This document shows positions 8,655-16,892 of a stretch of 64,000 bases of DNA, in pieces; position 1 is the first letter of the stretch; every line of letters starts with the position of its first letter. The stretch lies in the NCBI GenBank assembly GCA_964523295.1, contig CAZGAH010000005.1, forward strand, positions 1 through 64,000, in the 5' to 3' direction. The DNA is from CAZGAH01 sp964523295. Lineage in GTDB: Bacteria; Desulfobacterota; Desulfovibrionia; Desulfovibrionales; Desulfovibrionaceae. Position numbers and translations under genes: made by a program. The notes under the pieces were generated by a model. It saw nothing but the letters and a program-made list of their open reading frames with translations. It was not told the DNA's origin and did no database searches.

Positions 8655-9086
8655 CTATCGGGAAAAGAGAAGCGTCTGCACCAGCGAAAGGCCGGTCCCG
8701 ACCTGAAACAGGGCCAAGAGCACCAATACCGTATTGACCAGCGCGTGCGCTACGGGAAGACGCCGGCGTTTTCCGGGAAAACGGTTCATGATGTAGCCTG
8801 TGCCATAGCCTAAACCCATGAGCGGCACCATAATCGCGGCAACCATGGCGTGCAGGCCGCTGAACGAGGGGGAGTTCCAATACCACCAGGTGACGAACAG
8901 CCCGCCGCCTGCGCCGGCGAACCAGAGCGCAATCGTACTGCTTCCCAGGACCACATGTCGCTTCCACGGGAAAACGAGCCCTTTTTTGCCCAGATGCCGG
9001 ACACGAAACCGGATAAAACCCAGAACCAGAGCATAAAAGGCCAGAAACAGCGTTGCGAGCATCAGGGGCGGATGTATCCACGGCAT
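8655..9086 (-). CDS. Small four-helix membrane protein (DUF4079-like)
   Basis: A 143-residue membrane protein with about four hydrophobic helices. The first helix begins with IHPPLMLAT. His residues near helix ends (IHPPL, KRHVVLG, LHAMV, AHALV) resemble cytochrome b561/DUF4079-type membrane proteins, but heme binding is only a possibility. The ATG at 9086 has AGGAG eight bases upstream and is preferred over an upstream ATG at 9110. It follows qrcD on the same strand but is separated from it by the terminator at 9110-9147. Another possible link is to quinone or electron transport, suggested only by position. Confidence 0.65.
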   Translation of the reverse strand: MPWIHPPLMLATLFLAFYALVLGFIRFRVRHLGKKGLVFPWKRHVVLGSSTIALWFAGAGGGLFVTWWYWNSPSFSGLHAMVAAIMVPLMGLGYGTGYIMNRFPGKRRRLPVAHALVNTVLVLLALFQVGTGLSLVQTLLFSR

Positions 9087-9109
9087 TGCATCATCTCCTG
9101 AAAACGGCA

Positions 9110-9147
9110 ACGCCGAAGGCGAATGAACTGCTATCCGCCTCCGGCGT
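9110..9147 (-). terminator. Strong hairpin terminator after qrcD
   Basis: On the minus strand, arms 9147-9133 and 9124-9110 form a 15-bp stem (ACGCCGGAGGCGGAT with ATTCGCCTTCGGCGT, two G-U pairs) around an 8-base loop. TTGCCGTTTTC follows. It lies 24 bases after the qrcD stop and is the expected end of the qrc transcript. Confidence 0.65.
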
Positions 9148-9171
9148 CACCCGAGCGTCAGCCCCCCCTGG

Positions 9172-10401
9172 TCAGGGATTCAGCTGCTTTTCCTGCGGAA
9201 AGACCGGCAGGTAGCGATACGAGAGCGAGAGAATCAGGAAGCCATAGGCGATAACAAGTACGCTTGGCGCCCATTCGGCCCAGTTCGGCGTGTAACTCTG
9301 CCACTTGTCGAACGGCATGACCGGAGCGGCAAGACCCTGTACCGTGAAGACGAACCGGTTGATGGTCACGCCGATACAATCCAAAATCGCTGCCGTATAG
9401 AACAGAGTCGGATTGTTGCGCAAGGACGGAGTGACGAGGATGAAGGCCGGCAGCACGCCGCAGAGACCGATTTCAGTCCAAAGCAACCACGTGCCGTACA
9501 CCTCGTTGTACATCTGATCGAACGTCAGCCCCACGCTGGGCAGCCAACCCGTAGCCCAGGCATAGGTGTCGATGATCTTGAAAACCAGGTAAACACAGAG
9601 CATCGTGCCTGCGATCTTGCCCATGAGCGATTTCGTCTTGAAATCGACCAGGGTACGCCCTGTCAGAATTTCCATGAGTTTGCACACCAGTACCGTGAAC
9701 ACCGGACCGGAGCCAACCGCGGACAGGACAAACAGAAAGAAGGTCCACGGCCAGATGAAGAACCCTTCGCGAAAGGAGAAGGGCCGGGCAAAAAGCACAC
9801 CGTACATGCCGCCCAGGGAGCCTTGATGGAAGAAGGAGAGAAAGGCGCCCATACCGGCGAAAAGCGGCATGGCGATATGGAAGTTGTGGGCAAGGTGGTG
9901 CAGCAGAGGAATCTTGTTCAGCTGCCGGTTCTCGAGAATCAGAGGTACGTATTCGATAACGAGAACGCCCAGGTAGCAGGTGATGCAGAACATGACTTCA
10001 ACGAGCATCGAGTGGACGTTGGGATGCCAGAAACCGAACCAGGAGCGTAGCGGCTGTCCTACGTCCAGACCCAGAATGATCATCGCGCCGGAATAGCAGA
10101 TGAATCCTACTATGACGGCGAGATTGATAATGTTCTTGAGCGGATCGATGTTGAGAATGTAGCGGAGCAGACCGGTAAAAAAAGCACCGGCGCCCAGGGC
10201 GATGACCGCGAGGTCAAAGGTGATCCATAAGCCGAACCCGAAGTAGTCATCGAGAGCGGTAACGCCAATACCGAAGCCCAGGATCCAGAAGATGGCGTAC
10301 GTGCCCCAGGCCAGGCCCAGACCGATCAGGCCCAGCCAGCCCAGGAATTTCCAAAACGAGCAGCGGGGCAAGCCCTCGGGAAACAATGCCTTGTCAATCA
10401 T
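9172..10401 (-). CDS. qrcD: Quinone reductase complex subunit QrcD, NrfD/PsrC-like membrane protein
   Basis: Integral membrane quinone-interacting subunit of Qrc, which passes electrons from periplasmic cytochrome c3 to menaquinone. The 409 residues contain about ten hydrophobic helices of the NrfD/PsrC type. Conserved-looking acidic and His residues lie in helices (GFWHPNVHSMLVEVMFC, LIEYVPLIL, HHLAHNFH). The frame begins at a GTG (10410), but the ATG at 10401 has GGGGG eight bases upstream and is the likelier start. It follows qrcC by 12 bases and closes the operon before a strong hairpin. NrfD-like proteins also occur in other complexes (Hmc, Dsr, Act/Alternative complex III). The neighbouring hexaheme cytochrome and molybdopterin-family protein make Qrc the best fit. 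Confidence 0.92.
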   Translation of the reverse strand: MIDKALFPEGLPRCSFWKFLGWLGLIGLGLAWGTYAIFWILGFGIGVTALDDYFGFGLWITFDLAVIALGAGAFFTGLLRYILNIDPLKNIINLAVIVGFICYSGAMIILGLDVGQPLRSWFGFWHPNVHSMLVEVMFCITCYLGVLVIEYVPLILENRQLNKIPLLHHLAHNFHIAMPLFAGMGAFLSFFHQGSLGGMYGVLFARPFSFREGFFIWPWTFFLFVLSAVGSGPVFTVLVCKLMEILTGRTLVDFKTKSLMGKIAGTMLCVYLVFKIIDTYAWATGWLPSVGLTFDQMYNEVYGTWLLWTEIGLCGVLPAFILVTPSLRNNPTLFYTAAILDCIGVTINRFVFTVQGLAAPVMPFDKWQSYTPNWAEWAPSVLVIAYGFLILSLSYRYLPVFPQEKQLNP

Positions 10402-10413
10402 CGGAGTCACCCC

Positions 10414-11295
10414 CTAGACCTTTTCGGTGGGCAGGTAGTTGTCGCCAAGTCGGCGCACCCATTCCCGCTGGCTGACGTAAAACACCTGGGGATACGTGCC
10501 GAGGCGTTCAAGCAGGCGAAAGACGCCGGGATTATAGGTCTCTTTGAACGCCATACTGTCGTGTCCGTGCGCCCCTTCTCCGAACATAGCCTTGAATTCC
10601 TCATCCGACGGCGTCCGTTTGAACAGCAGCGAATGAACGGCATGTTTCGGATTACGGGCGTCGCCAAAGGTGATGGCGCCGTTCGGGCAAGCCTCGGTGC
10701 AGGAGGTAACGTACTCGCCGTCGTTGAGGCTCATCGGATCGCGACCTTCCTTGCGGGCCTTGTCCTTGGCCAGCATCCAGCGATGGTGGCAGAATGTGCA
10801 TTTTTCCACCACACCGCGAGGCCGGACCGAGACGTCGGGATTGAGGGTCTTGTCCATGCCCTCCGGCCAGACCGGATCGAACCAGCCGAAGTAACGCGCA
10901 TGGTACGGGCAAGAGGCCATGCAGTACCGGCAACCGAAGCAGCGGGGGTAAACCTGGCTGACGATGCCGCCGTTTTCATCCTTTTTCGTGACCGTTGCCG
11001 GGCAGACTGAAACGCAGGAAGGCACGCCGCACTGCATGCACGGGCGAGGCAGATAGGCGACATCGAAGTCGGGAAATGCCTTGCCATTGTTCAGCTGGTA
11101 GACCAGCATCCAGGTTGTTGTCCGCAGCTTGTTCGACCAGTCTGAATTGTACGTGCCGAATCCTGTTCTCGTCGCGATGGGCACATTGTTTTCGGCCTGG
11201 CAGGCAACCATGCACGCGCCGCAACCCGTGCATTTGTCCAGGTCGACACACATTGCCCAGCGTATCGTGAAATCGATATGTTCATATCCACTCAT
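10414..11295 (-). CDS. qrcC: Quinone reductase complex Fe-S subunit QrcC
   Basis: Periplasm-facing ferredoxin-like subunit with four cubane-type cluster motifs, linking the heme and catalytic-type subunits to QrcD. Visible ligands in its 293 residues are CTGCGACMVAC (about 22-32), CMQCGVPSCVSVC, CFGCRYCMASC, and a split set CTFC ... CTEAC. This matches the DmsB/NrfC/PsrB-type pattern. No signal peptide is seen, so it probably travels with Tat-exported QrcB. It lies 18 bases after qrcB and 12 bases before the chosen qrcD start. Confidence 0.93.
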   Translation of the reverse strand: MSGYEHIDFTIRWAMCVDLDKCTGCGACMVACQAENNVPIATRTGFGTYNSDWSNKLRTTTWMLVYQLNNGKAFPDFDVAYLPRPCMQCGVPSCVSVCPATVTKKDENGGIVSQVYPRCFGCRYCMASCPYHARYFGWFDPVWPEGMDKTLNPDVSVRPRGVVEKCTFCHHRWMLAKDKARKEGRDPMSLNDGEYVTSCTEACPNGAITFGDARNPKHAVHSLLFKRTPSDEEFKAMFGEGAHGHDSMAFKETYNPGVFRLLERLGTYPQVFYVSQREWVRRLGDNYLPTEKV

Positions 11296-11313
11296 GACGC
11301 TGATCCCTTCCGC

Positions 11314-13413
11314 TTATATTTTGGCGATGTTGACCGTGGTTCCGGCCCAGGCGGTCAGGCCGACCCCTGGCTCGGGCACCGCGACGAAGAGCTTGGCGAT
11401 GTTGTCGCCCTTGCCCCTGGTGAATTCGTCGAAGGCCGTATGGCCGAATCCCAGCGGAGCAGCGACCACGTCGTTCATGACGCCTTCGTAGATATTCACT
11501 CTGGCCCGACACTCGCCGGCCTTGCTGCCGACCTTGACCAGATCGTTCTGCTTCAATCCCAGCCTGGACGCCGTGGCCTTGTTGAGGTGTACGAACACGT
11601 CCATGCCTTTCAGCTCCGTATCCCGAATGGTCTTCAGGTTGAAAGGCGGCGTGGCGACGGAAGCCGTACCGACATTGAGCTTGTCCATGGGCGCCAGAGC
11701 CAGCGGATACTTGCCGTCCGCACCCGGAGCCTTCAGCGCCTCGGCCAGCAGAGCGGGTTTCAGGCTGATCCCCTGTTGGGGCGCCAGCGTCGTCGCCTGA
11801 ACGTATTTGCCTTTCAGACTGTCGAATTTCGCACCCACTTTCCCGGCTTTGGCATCGAGCACGTTCTTGAAGCTGGCAAATCCCAGATCGAGATTCAGCT
11901 TTTTCGCCAATGCCAGTATGACGTCACCCGCCGGTTTTGCGTCCACCAGCGGCGAGATGACCGGAAACACCGGACTATACAACGCCGTACCGCTTCCATA
12001 AGGCGTCACGACGTCATCAACCCGCTCGAGCCCCATGGGCACGGGCAGGATCAGATCACAGCACAAGGCCGTTTCATCCAGAAAAGAGGTGAAGGCGACC
12101 TTGAAGGGTATCTTCTGGAGCACTTCCGGAATGGCCTCAGCCTTCGGAAGACCGTACACCGGGTTGGCCTCATAAAAAATGATGGCCTCGGGCTTTTTCT
12201 GACCTTTTTCCACTGCTGCCAGAAAGGCGACCAGATCGTTGGCAAACATCGCCTTGCGATCGAGCGACGCCTCGACGACCTTGGGAATATCCGGAAGCCC
12301 GACCATACCGCCCTTTTTATTCAGATTACCCAACAGCATGTTCAGGGCGATGCCAGCCAGGATCGGTGCAACGCCACTGCCCTGTCCGAAGGCGGAGCCG
12401 GGTATGACCAGCGGCGAGGAGGCAGCTTTGAGTTCCTTGGCCAGCTTCTTCAGCTGATCGACTGAAATACCCGTGGCGGCAGCGACTTTATCCGGCGTAT
12501 AGCCTGCAACCAGGGCCTTGAAATCGGCATAGTCCGCAGGAACGGCCTCGCCCTCGATTGACGCTCCAGCCTGAATGAGCAGGTTTGCCAGGCCCAGCGC
12601 CAGCACGGCCTCGGTTCCGGGCTTGATCGGAATCCACTCGTCCGCCCCGGCCGCCGTGTTGTTCATCACCGGTCCGGCATAGACGTAGCGGGCTTTCGCC
12701 TCCTTGCCCACCGGATGCGCAGCGGCGTAGGCGCGACGATTGCGTACGACCGTTCCCCACGACTCCAGAATATCGGCACCGAGCGCAAGCACGTATGTGC
12801 TGTTCTCCAGATCGAAACCCAGTTGCCCGGCACCGCCCATGAGTCCTTCAAAAGCCAGCGAGGCAGCCTGGGCATCGCACGGCATGATGAAGAAATCGTT
12901 CGAACCGGCCTTGGCCGTAAATCCGGAGAGTACTTCGTTGATGGTGCCGTTTTCATCGCCGCTGACGCAGGCGATCTTGTCCTTGGAACCAGCCAGCCCG
13001 CCCAACTTCTCCTGTAAAATGGCAGCCGCTTCGTCCCATCCCGTTGCTACGTACGCACCGTCGGGCGTACGACGCAACGGACGCTTGACCCGGGCCGGGC
13101 TGTACAGCAGCTGCACTTCTGCCGCCGCAAGAGAGGTAATCCTGCCCTCCGACAGCGGATGCTCCGGATCGCCCAGAGCGCGTACCGGCTGGCCTCCGAC
13201 CGTGCGTATCACCAGACCGCACCCCGAGGGGCACAGCTTGGACGTCGTATGCGTGTAGTTATCTACACCGCTGATATTTCTCGGAATCCAAGACCAATTC
13301 TGCGTCCATATCGACACATCGTCCATCAACACTTTGTAGGGGACTGGCGTCAACAGCGTACCCATTGCTCCGCCAGCGATGAACTTGATAAAACCTCTTC
13401 TATCCAATCCCAT
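11314..13413 (-). CDS. qrcB: Quinone reductase complex subunit QrcB, molybdopterin oxidoreductase family
   Basis: Large periplasmic subunit of Qrc, 699 residues, in the molybdopterin oxidoreductase superfamily. A Tat-type signal is visible (MGLDRRGFIKFIAGG). The N-terminal cluster-binding region has only two cysteines (LCPSGCGLV) where catalytic relatives usually have four. This fits published knowledge that QrcB lacks a functional molybdenum centre and serves a structural or electron-transfer role. The central domain (about 150-500) and the C-terminal dinucleotide-binding-like barrel (about 580-690, including FVHLNKATASRLGLKQNDLV) are recognisable. It lies 14 bases after qrcA. Confidence 0.92.
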   Translation of the reverse strand: MGLDRRGFIKFIAGGAMGTLLTPVPYKVLMDDVSIWTQNWSWIPRNISGVDNYTHTTSKLCPSGCGLVIRTVGGQPVRALGDPEHPLSEGRITSLAAAEVQLLYSPARVKRPLRRTPDGAYVATGWDEAAAILQEKLGGLAGSKDKIACVSGDENGTINEVLSGFTAKAGSNDFFIMPCDAQAASLAFEGLMGGAGQLGFDLENSTYVLALGADILESWGTVVRNRRAYAAAHPVGKEAKARYVYAGPVMNNTAAGADEWIPIKPGTEAVLALGLANLLIQAGASIEGEAVPADYADFKALVAGYTPDKVAAATGISVDQLKKLAKELKAASSPLVIPGSAFGQGSGVAPILAGIALNMLLGNLNKKGGMVGLPDIPKVVEASLDRKAMFANDLVAFLAAVEKGQKKPEAIIFYEANPVYGLPKAEAIPEVLQKIPFKVAFTSFLDETALCCDLILPVPMGLERVDDVVTPYGSGTALYSPVFPVISPLVDAKPAGDVILALAKKLNLDLGFASFKNVLDAKAGKVGAKFDSLKGKYVQATTLAPQQGISLKPALLAEALKAPGADGKYPLALAPMDKLNVGTASVATPPFNLKTIRDTELKGMDVFVHLNKATASRLGLKQNDLVKVGSKAGECRARVNIYEGVMNDVVAAPLGFGHTAFDEFTRGKGDNIAKLFVAVPEPGVGLTAWAGTTVNIAKI

Positions 13414-13427
13414 TTCTCCATCCCCTC

Positions 13428-14066
13428 TTATTTATGACAGACAAAACAGGCGTTACTGGCGTTGGTGCTGCCACGATGGTCTTCAATGGCATGACACTTT
13501 TCACACTCCCACATCTTCATCGTCTGCTTGGTGTAGTCAGTCAGCCTGTTTCTGAAGACGGGAGGAGGCGTATCCGTATCGGCGACGTCTGGATGGCATT
13601 GGTTGCACAACTTCTCTTCAGATTTGTACAAATCGGCATGGCACTCCGTACAACGAGCAAAGTTGTGGGCCATGTGACTGAAGTAGACGTTGTCCGGCTG
13701 ATACTGATAGGGCTTCCATGCCACTTCCCGCTTGGTACGCACGTAGTTCTCTACGTATTTCCTTTCCTCCGGGTCCGAACCCATGACATCGGCATGACAT
13801 TCGGCGCATTTTTCCGTTGTCGGCAGTCCGTTGAACCTGCCATCAGCGGAAAAGGAATGGCAATCCTGGCAGGCCATGCCGGATTCCTTATGCACCTTGT
13901 GGCTGAACCTGATCGGCTGGTGCTCTTCACTGAAAAGAGCCTTGGGAACAAGCCACCAACCCACGACGAGAGCGACGATTACGCCCAGAATAAAAGGCGC
14001 GGCCCCTCCGTCGCAACATGCCTGGCCGTGCTCATGGCCTGTCGCTTGACAATGCTTTTCCTCCAT
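13428..14066 (-). CDS. qrcA: Quinone reductase complex hexaheme cytochrome QrcA
   Basis: Membrane-anchored multiheme cytochrome c that accepts electrons from type I cytochrome c3. The 212 residues hold an N-terminal membrane helix (about 25-45, GVIVALVVGWWLVP) and six CxxCH heme sites: CQDCH, CAECH, CTECH, CNQCH, CEKCH and CFVCH. Several extra His residues can act as distal ligands. Six hemes match QrcA exactly. GGAAGG precedes the ATG. It is the first gene of qrcABCD. A TTGACA promoter box lies about 90 bases upstream, and manC ends 193 bases upstream. Confidence 0.94.
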   Translation of the reverse strand: MEEKHCQATGHEHGQACCDGGAAPFILGVIVALVVGWWLVPKALFSEEHQPIRFSHKVHKESGMACQDCHSFSADGRFNGLPTTEKCAECHADVMGSDPEERKYVENYVRTKREVAWKPYQYQPDNVYFSHMAHNFARCTECHADLYKSEEKLCNQCHPDVADTDTPPPVFRNRLTDYTKQTMKMWECEKCHAIEDHRGSTNASNACFVCHK

Positions 14067-14128
14067 ATCCCTTCCGCCTCATTTAGGGTTGAGCGAACAA
14101 AGACTTCCCCACTTATGCCACGACGGAC

Positions 14129-14158
14129 CTTCTACGCCTGGAACTTCAATTCTGTCAA
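14129..14158 (-). promoter_or_regulatory. Candidate sigma-70 promoter of qrcABCD
   Basis: A perfect TTGACA (minus strand, 14158-14153) and TAGAAG (14134-14129) are separated by 18 bases, 62 bases before the qrcA ATG and downstream of manC. The -35 is ideal and the -10 is weak. The position suits a promoter separating qrc from manC. Confidence 0.4.
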
Positions 14159-14259
14159 GGCGTAAGCCGCCGCCAAGCGTCCGACAAATCGTTTTTTTTC
14201 CCTTTCCCCACGGGCTTCCCTCCACAAAGCCATCGGCCGCAAGCCTGTTCCCCTCGCAC

Positions 14260-15705
14260 TCAGCGTTCGCTTCGACCGTATATATCGTCATAGCGAACAA
14301 TATCGTCCTCTTCGAGGTATGGACCGCTTTGAATCTCGATGATCTCGACAGGTACCCTGCCGGGATTGTGCAGGCGATGCATCGTTGTCTTGGGAATATC
14401 GACCGATTGATTCTCGACCAGCAGCATCTGCTTGTCCGCAACCTGGACCTGGGCAGTCCCGCGGATGACAACCCAGTGCTCGCTGCGATGATGGTGCATC
14501 TGCAACGACAACCGGGCGCCGGGAAGCACCACGATACGCTTGATCTTGCAGCCCGGGCTTTCCTCCAGAACCGTATAACTACCCCAGGGGCGACGGACCG
14601 TGAGATGCGTCTCCACCAACGGACTGCCCTGTCGCTTCAGCTGGCTGACCACATCCTTGACCTTCTGCACCTGATCCAGCGCACACACCAGCGTGGCATC
14701 CCGCGTCTGCACGGCAATCACGTCGCGCAGGCCTACCGCCGCAAGTTTCCCCCCCGTGGAAAGCAACAGACAACCCTGACAATCCAAATCCAGAACATCG
14801 CCCTCAATCACGCACGCATTGGCATCCTTTCGACCGAGCCGATGAAGAGCCTCCCAACTGCCCAGGTCGTCCCACCCGAAATCGGATTTGACCGTCGCAA
14901 TGCGATCGACGCGCTCCATGATGCCGTAGTCAAAGGAAATATCCGGCAGCGTACCATATCCCGCGCCCAGCGATTGCGCCTCGCGTTGTTCCCACCAGGC
15001 CGCGAGTTCGGGCTGATGCGCCTCGACGGCATCCGATAAGGCCTTCGCACTGAACATGAACATGCCGCTGTTCCAGAGATATTGCCCGCTTTCCAAAAAC
15101 TGCCTGGCACGTTCTGAATCAGGTTTTTCAATAAAACCAGCCACTTCGTAGCAGTCATCCCCCAGCGGAGCCCCCTGGGCGATGTACCCATAGCCGGTTT
15201 CGGGATGCCCGGGAGTAAGGCCGAAGGTGACAAACCAGCCCTGTTCCGCCAGGACTATGCCCTTACGCAACGCACCCTCCCAGGACGGGGCGTCATGAAT
15301 GAAATGATCGCTGGGAAACACCGCAAACAGCGGCTCGGGTTCATCCCCGAGCACTGCCGCAGCTCCTAGCAAAATCGCCGGTAACGTATTGCGCCCGACC
15401 GGCTCGGCGTGAACGTGCATCTCCTCACTCTCATCCAGGGTCTTCAATTGATTCTTTACTTCAAAAATATGCTCTTCGTTCGTAATCACATGAATATGTG
15501 ACGCGCCGAAAACATTCAGCGTACGCAATACCGTCTGCTGCAGCAGCGTCTGCTCTCCCTGGAGCGCAAGCAGTTGCTTGGGCATCAACGCCCGGGATAA
15601 AGGCCAGAGCCGGGTTCCCGATCCACCGGCCAGAATGAGAGCATAACAGCGCGAAAGCAGACTCTTGACATCGTGCTCGACAGCAGATCCCGGGAGATGG
15701 CTCAT
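14260..15705 (-). CDS. manC: Mannose-1-phosphate guanylyltransferase / mannose-6-phosphate isomerase
   Basis: Bifunctional type II sugar enzyme making GDP-mannose for surface polysaccharide. The 481 residues comprise a nucleotidyltransferase domain (about 20-300) with the pyrophosphorylase signature LILAGGSGTRLWPLSR and the FIEKPD motif. A C-terminal cupin isomerase domain (about 360-475) contains RPWGSY, KRIVVLPGARLSLQMHHHR and SEHWVV. The ATG at 15705 has GAGGA seven bases upstream and is preferred to an upstream start at 15744. It follows rfbC by 35 bases, suggesting a small sugar-nucleotide operon. Confidence 0.94.
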   Translation of the reverse strand: MSHLPGSAVEHDVKSLLSRCYALILAGGSGTRLWPLSRALMPKQLLALQGEQTLLQQTVLRTLNVFGASHIHVITNEEHIFEVKNQLKTLDESEEMHVHAEPVGRNTLPAILLGAAAVLGDEPEPLFAVFPSDHFIHDAPSWEGALRKGIVLAEQGWFVTFGLTPGHPETGYGYIAQGAPLGDDCYEVAGFIEKPDSERARQFLESGQYLWNSGMFMFSAKALSDAVEAHQPELAAWWEQREAQSLGAGYGTLPDISFDYGIMERVDRIATVKSDFGWDDLGSWEALHRLGRKDANACVIEGDVLDLDCQGCLLLSTGGKLAAVGLRDVIAVQTRDATLVCALDQVQKVKDVVSQLKRQGSPLVETHLTVRRPWGSYTVLEESPGCKIKRIVVLPGARLSLQMHHHRSEHWVVIRGTAQVQVADKQMLLVENQSVDIPKTTMHRLHNPGRVPVEIIEIQSGPYLEEDDIVRYDDIYGRSER

Positions 15706-15740
15706 ATCCGATTCCTCGACAGTGATAAACGATTGCCGAC

Positions 15741-16301
15741 TCAAAGATCGGTAAACACAAAGGGCGTCCGAAAAACGCTAAAGGCGCCCAGCTCTCTGTC
15801 CTTGGCCGAAAGCACAGGATTGGTCTCCGGCCAGACGATATTCAGGTCAGGATCGTTCCACCTGAGCCCGGAATCATAATCTGGCGAATAAACCTCGTCT
15901 ACTTTATACATGAATTCAGTCTCATCTTCCAATGCAATATAGCCATGCGCAAACCCTTTCGGAATATACAGCTGGAGAAAATTCGACGCACTCAGGGTTA
16001 CGCCGAACCACTTACCGTAACTGGGCGAACCGGCGCGCAAATCCACCGCCACGTCATAGACGGACCCCCGGATGACGCGCACCAGTTTGGTCTGGGCGCG
16101 GGGCGGAAGCTGAAAATGCAGGCCACGCAAGATGCCTCGCTGCTCGTTTCGGGAATGATTGTCCTGGACAAAATCATCCGACACGCCGTGCTCCTTCAGG
16201 GCCTGCCGGTTGAAACTCTCCATGAAAAAGCCACGCTCGTCGCGAAACACCTTGGGCATGAACAACTTCAACCCGGGGATGCCTGTAGAAATACAACGCA
16301 C
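15741..16301 (-). CDS. rfbC: dTDP-4-dehydrorhamnose 3,5-epimerase
   Basis: Cupin-fold epimerase of dTDP-L-rhamnose synthesis. It shows KVFRDERGFFMESFN, the catalytic His region QDNHSRN...ILRGLHFQ, and KLVRVIRGSVYDVAVDLR. The chosen GTG start (16299-16301) has a strong AGGAGG eight bases upstream and gives 186 residues, the normal length. The frame remains open to 16352 without a better site. It pairs with manC. The other rhamnose genes (rfbA, B, D) are not in the window. Confidence 0.93.
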   Translation of the reverse strand: MRCISTGIPGLKLFMPKVFRDERGFFMESFNRQALKEHGVSDDFVQDNHSRNEQRGILRGLHFQLPPRAQTKLVRVIRGSVYDVAVDLRAGSPSYGKWFGVTLSASNFLQLYIPKGFAHGYIALEDETEFMYKVDEVYSPDYDSGLRWNDPDLNIVWPETNPVLSAKDRELGAFSVFRTPFVFTDL

Positions 16302-16379
16302 GCTCTCGTCCTCCTGGCCCGAATAACGGGAGGGTCTGTTCGGGACCGGCACGGTCCCAACCTTCTTGTTGCTGCTGTT

Positions 16380-16745
16380 CTATTCCTCGAACGGCCGAAG
16401 AACCTGCTCCTCGTCGATCGAATCCGGATCGTCCGCCGCATATCGAACAATATTGCGCAAATGCATATACGTATCTGCTTCAAACGATAAAAAATCTATG
16501 GCTACATCCTGATCGGAAACCCTGACGATATTCCCTTCGATTGCCAACTCAAGAAAATCCGACAGATGCAAATGAATCAGGCATCCATCCCCGGCCGCAA
16601 GAAGCGCAGAGGAGGCGTCTTTCTGGCACAGCAGGCCCTTCAGACTGACATTACGCGTCATCATGGTGACGCTGCCAGCCGCGACCTCGACAGTTACCGG
16701 AAACTGTCCATAGATACGCGTTCGTTTTCGCTGTTCGCTGGACAT
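16380..16745 (-). CDS. PilZ domain protein
   Basis: A 121-residue single-domain PilZ protein, a likely cyclic di-GMP receptor. The two ligand motifs are visible: RxxxR as RKRTR at residues 6-10, and NxSxxG as NVSLKG at about 32-37. An acidic tail follows. AAGGAGG lies five bases before the ATG. It lies 78 bases before rfbC on the same strand, so c-di-GMP control of nearby surface-polysaccharide genes is possible, though only position supports this. Confidence 0.85.
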   Translation of the reverse strand: MSSEQRKRTRIYGQFPVTVEVAAGSVTMMTRNVSLKGLLCQKDASSALLAAGDGCLIHLHLSDFLELAIEGNIVRVSDQDVAIDFLSFEADTYMHLRNIVRYAADDPDSIDEEQVLRPFEE

Positions 16746-16892
16746 GTCTGCCTCCTTGGAAACGGAGAGAAGAGCATTGACGTGACACGCCGAATATGAA
16801 GCAAGTCCGGCAGCCTGTCAAACGACCGAGGCGACCGGACTGGGCGATGAGGAGGCTTGTTGCTGCTGGTTGCGATACGTCCTGAACCGACG

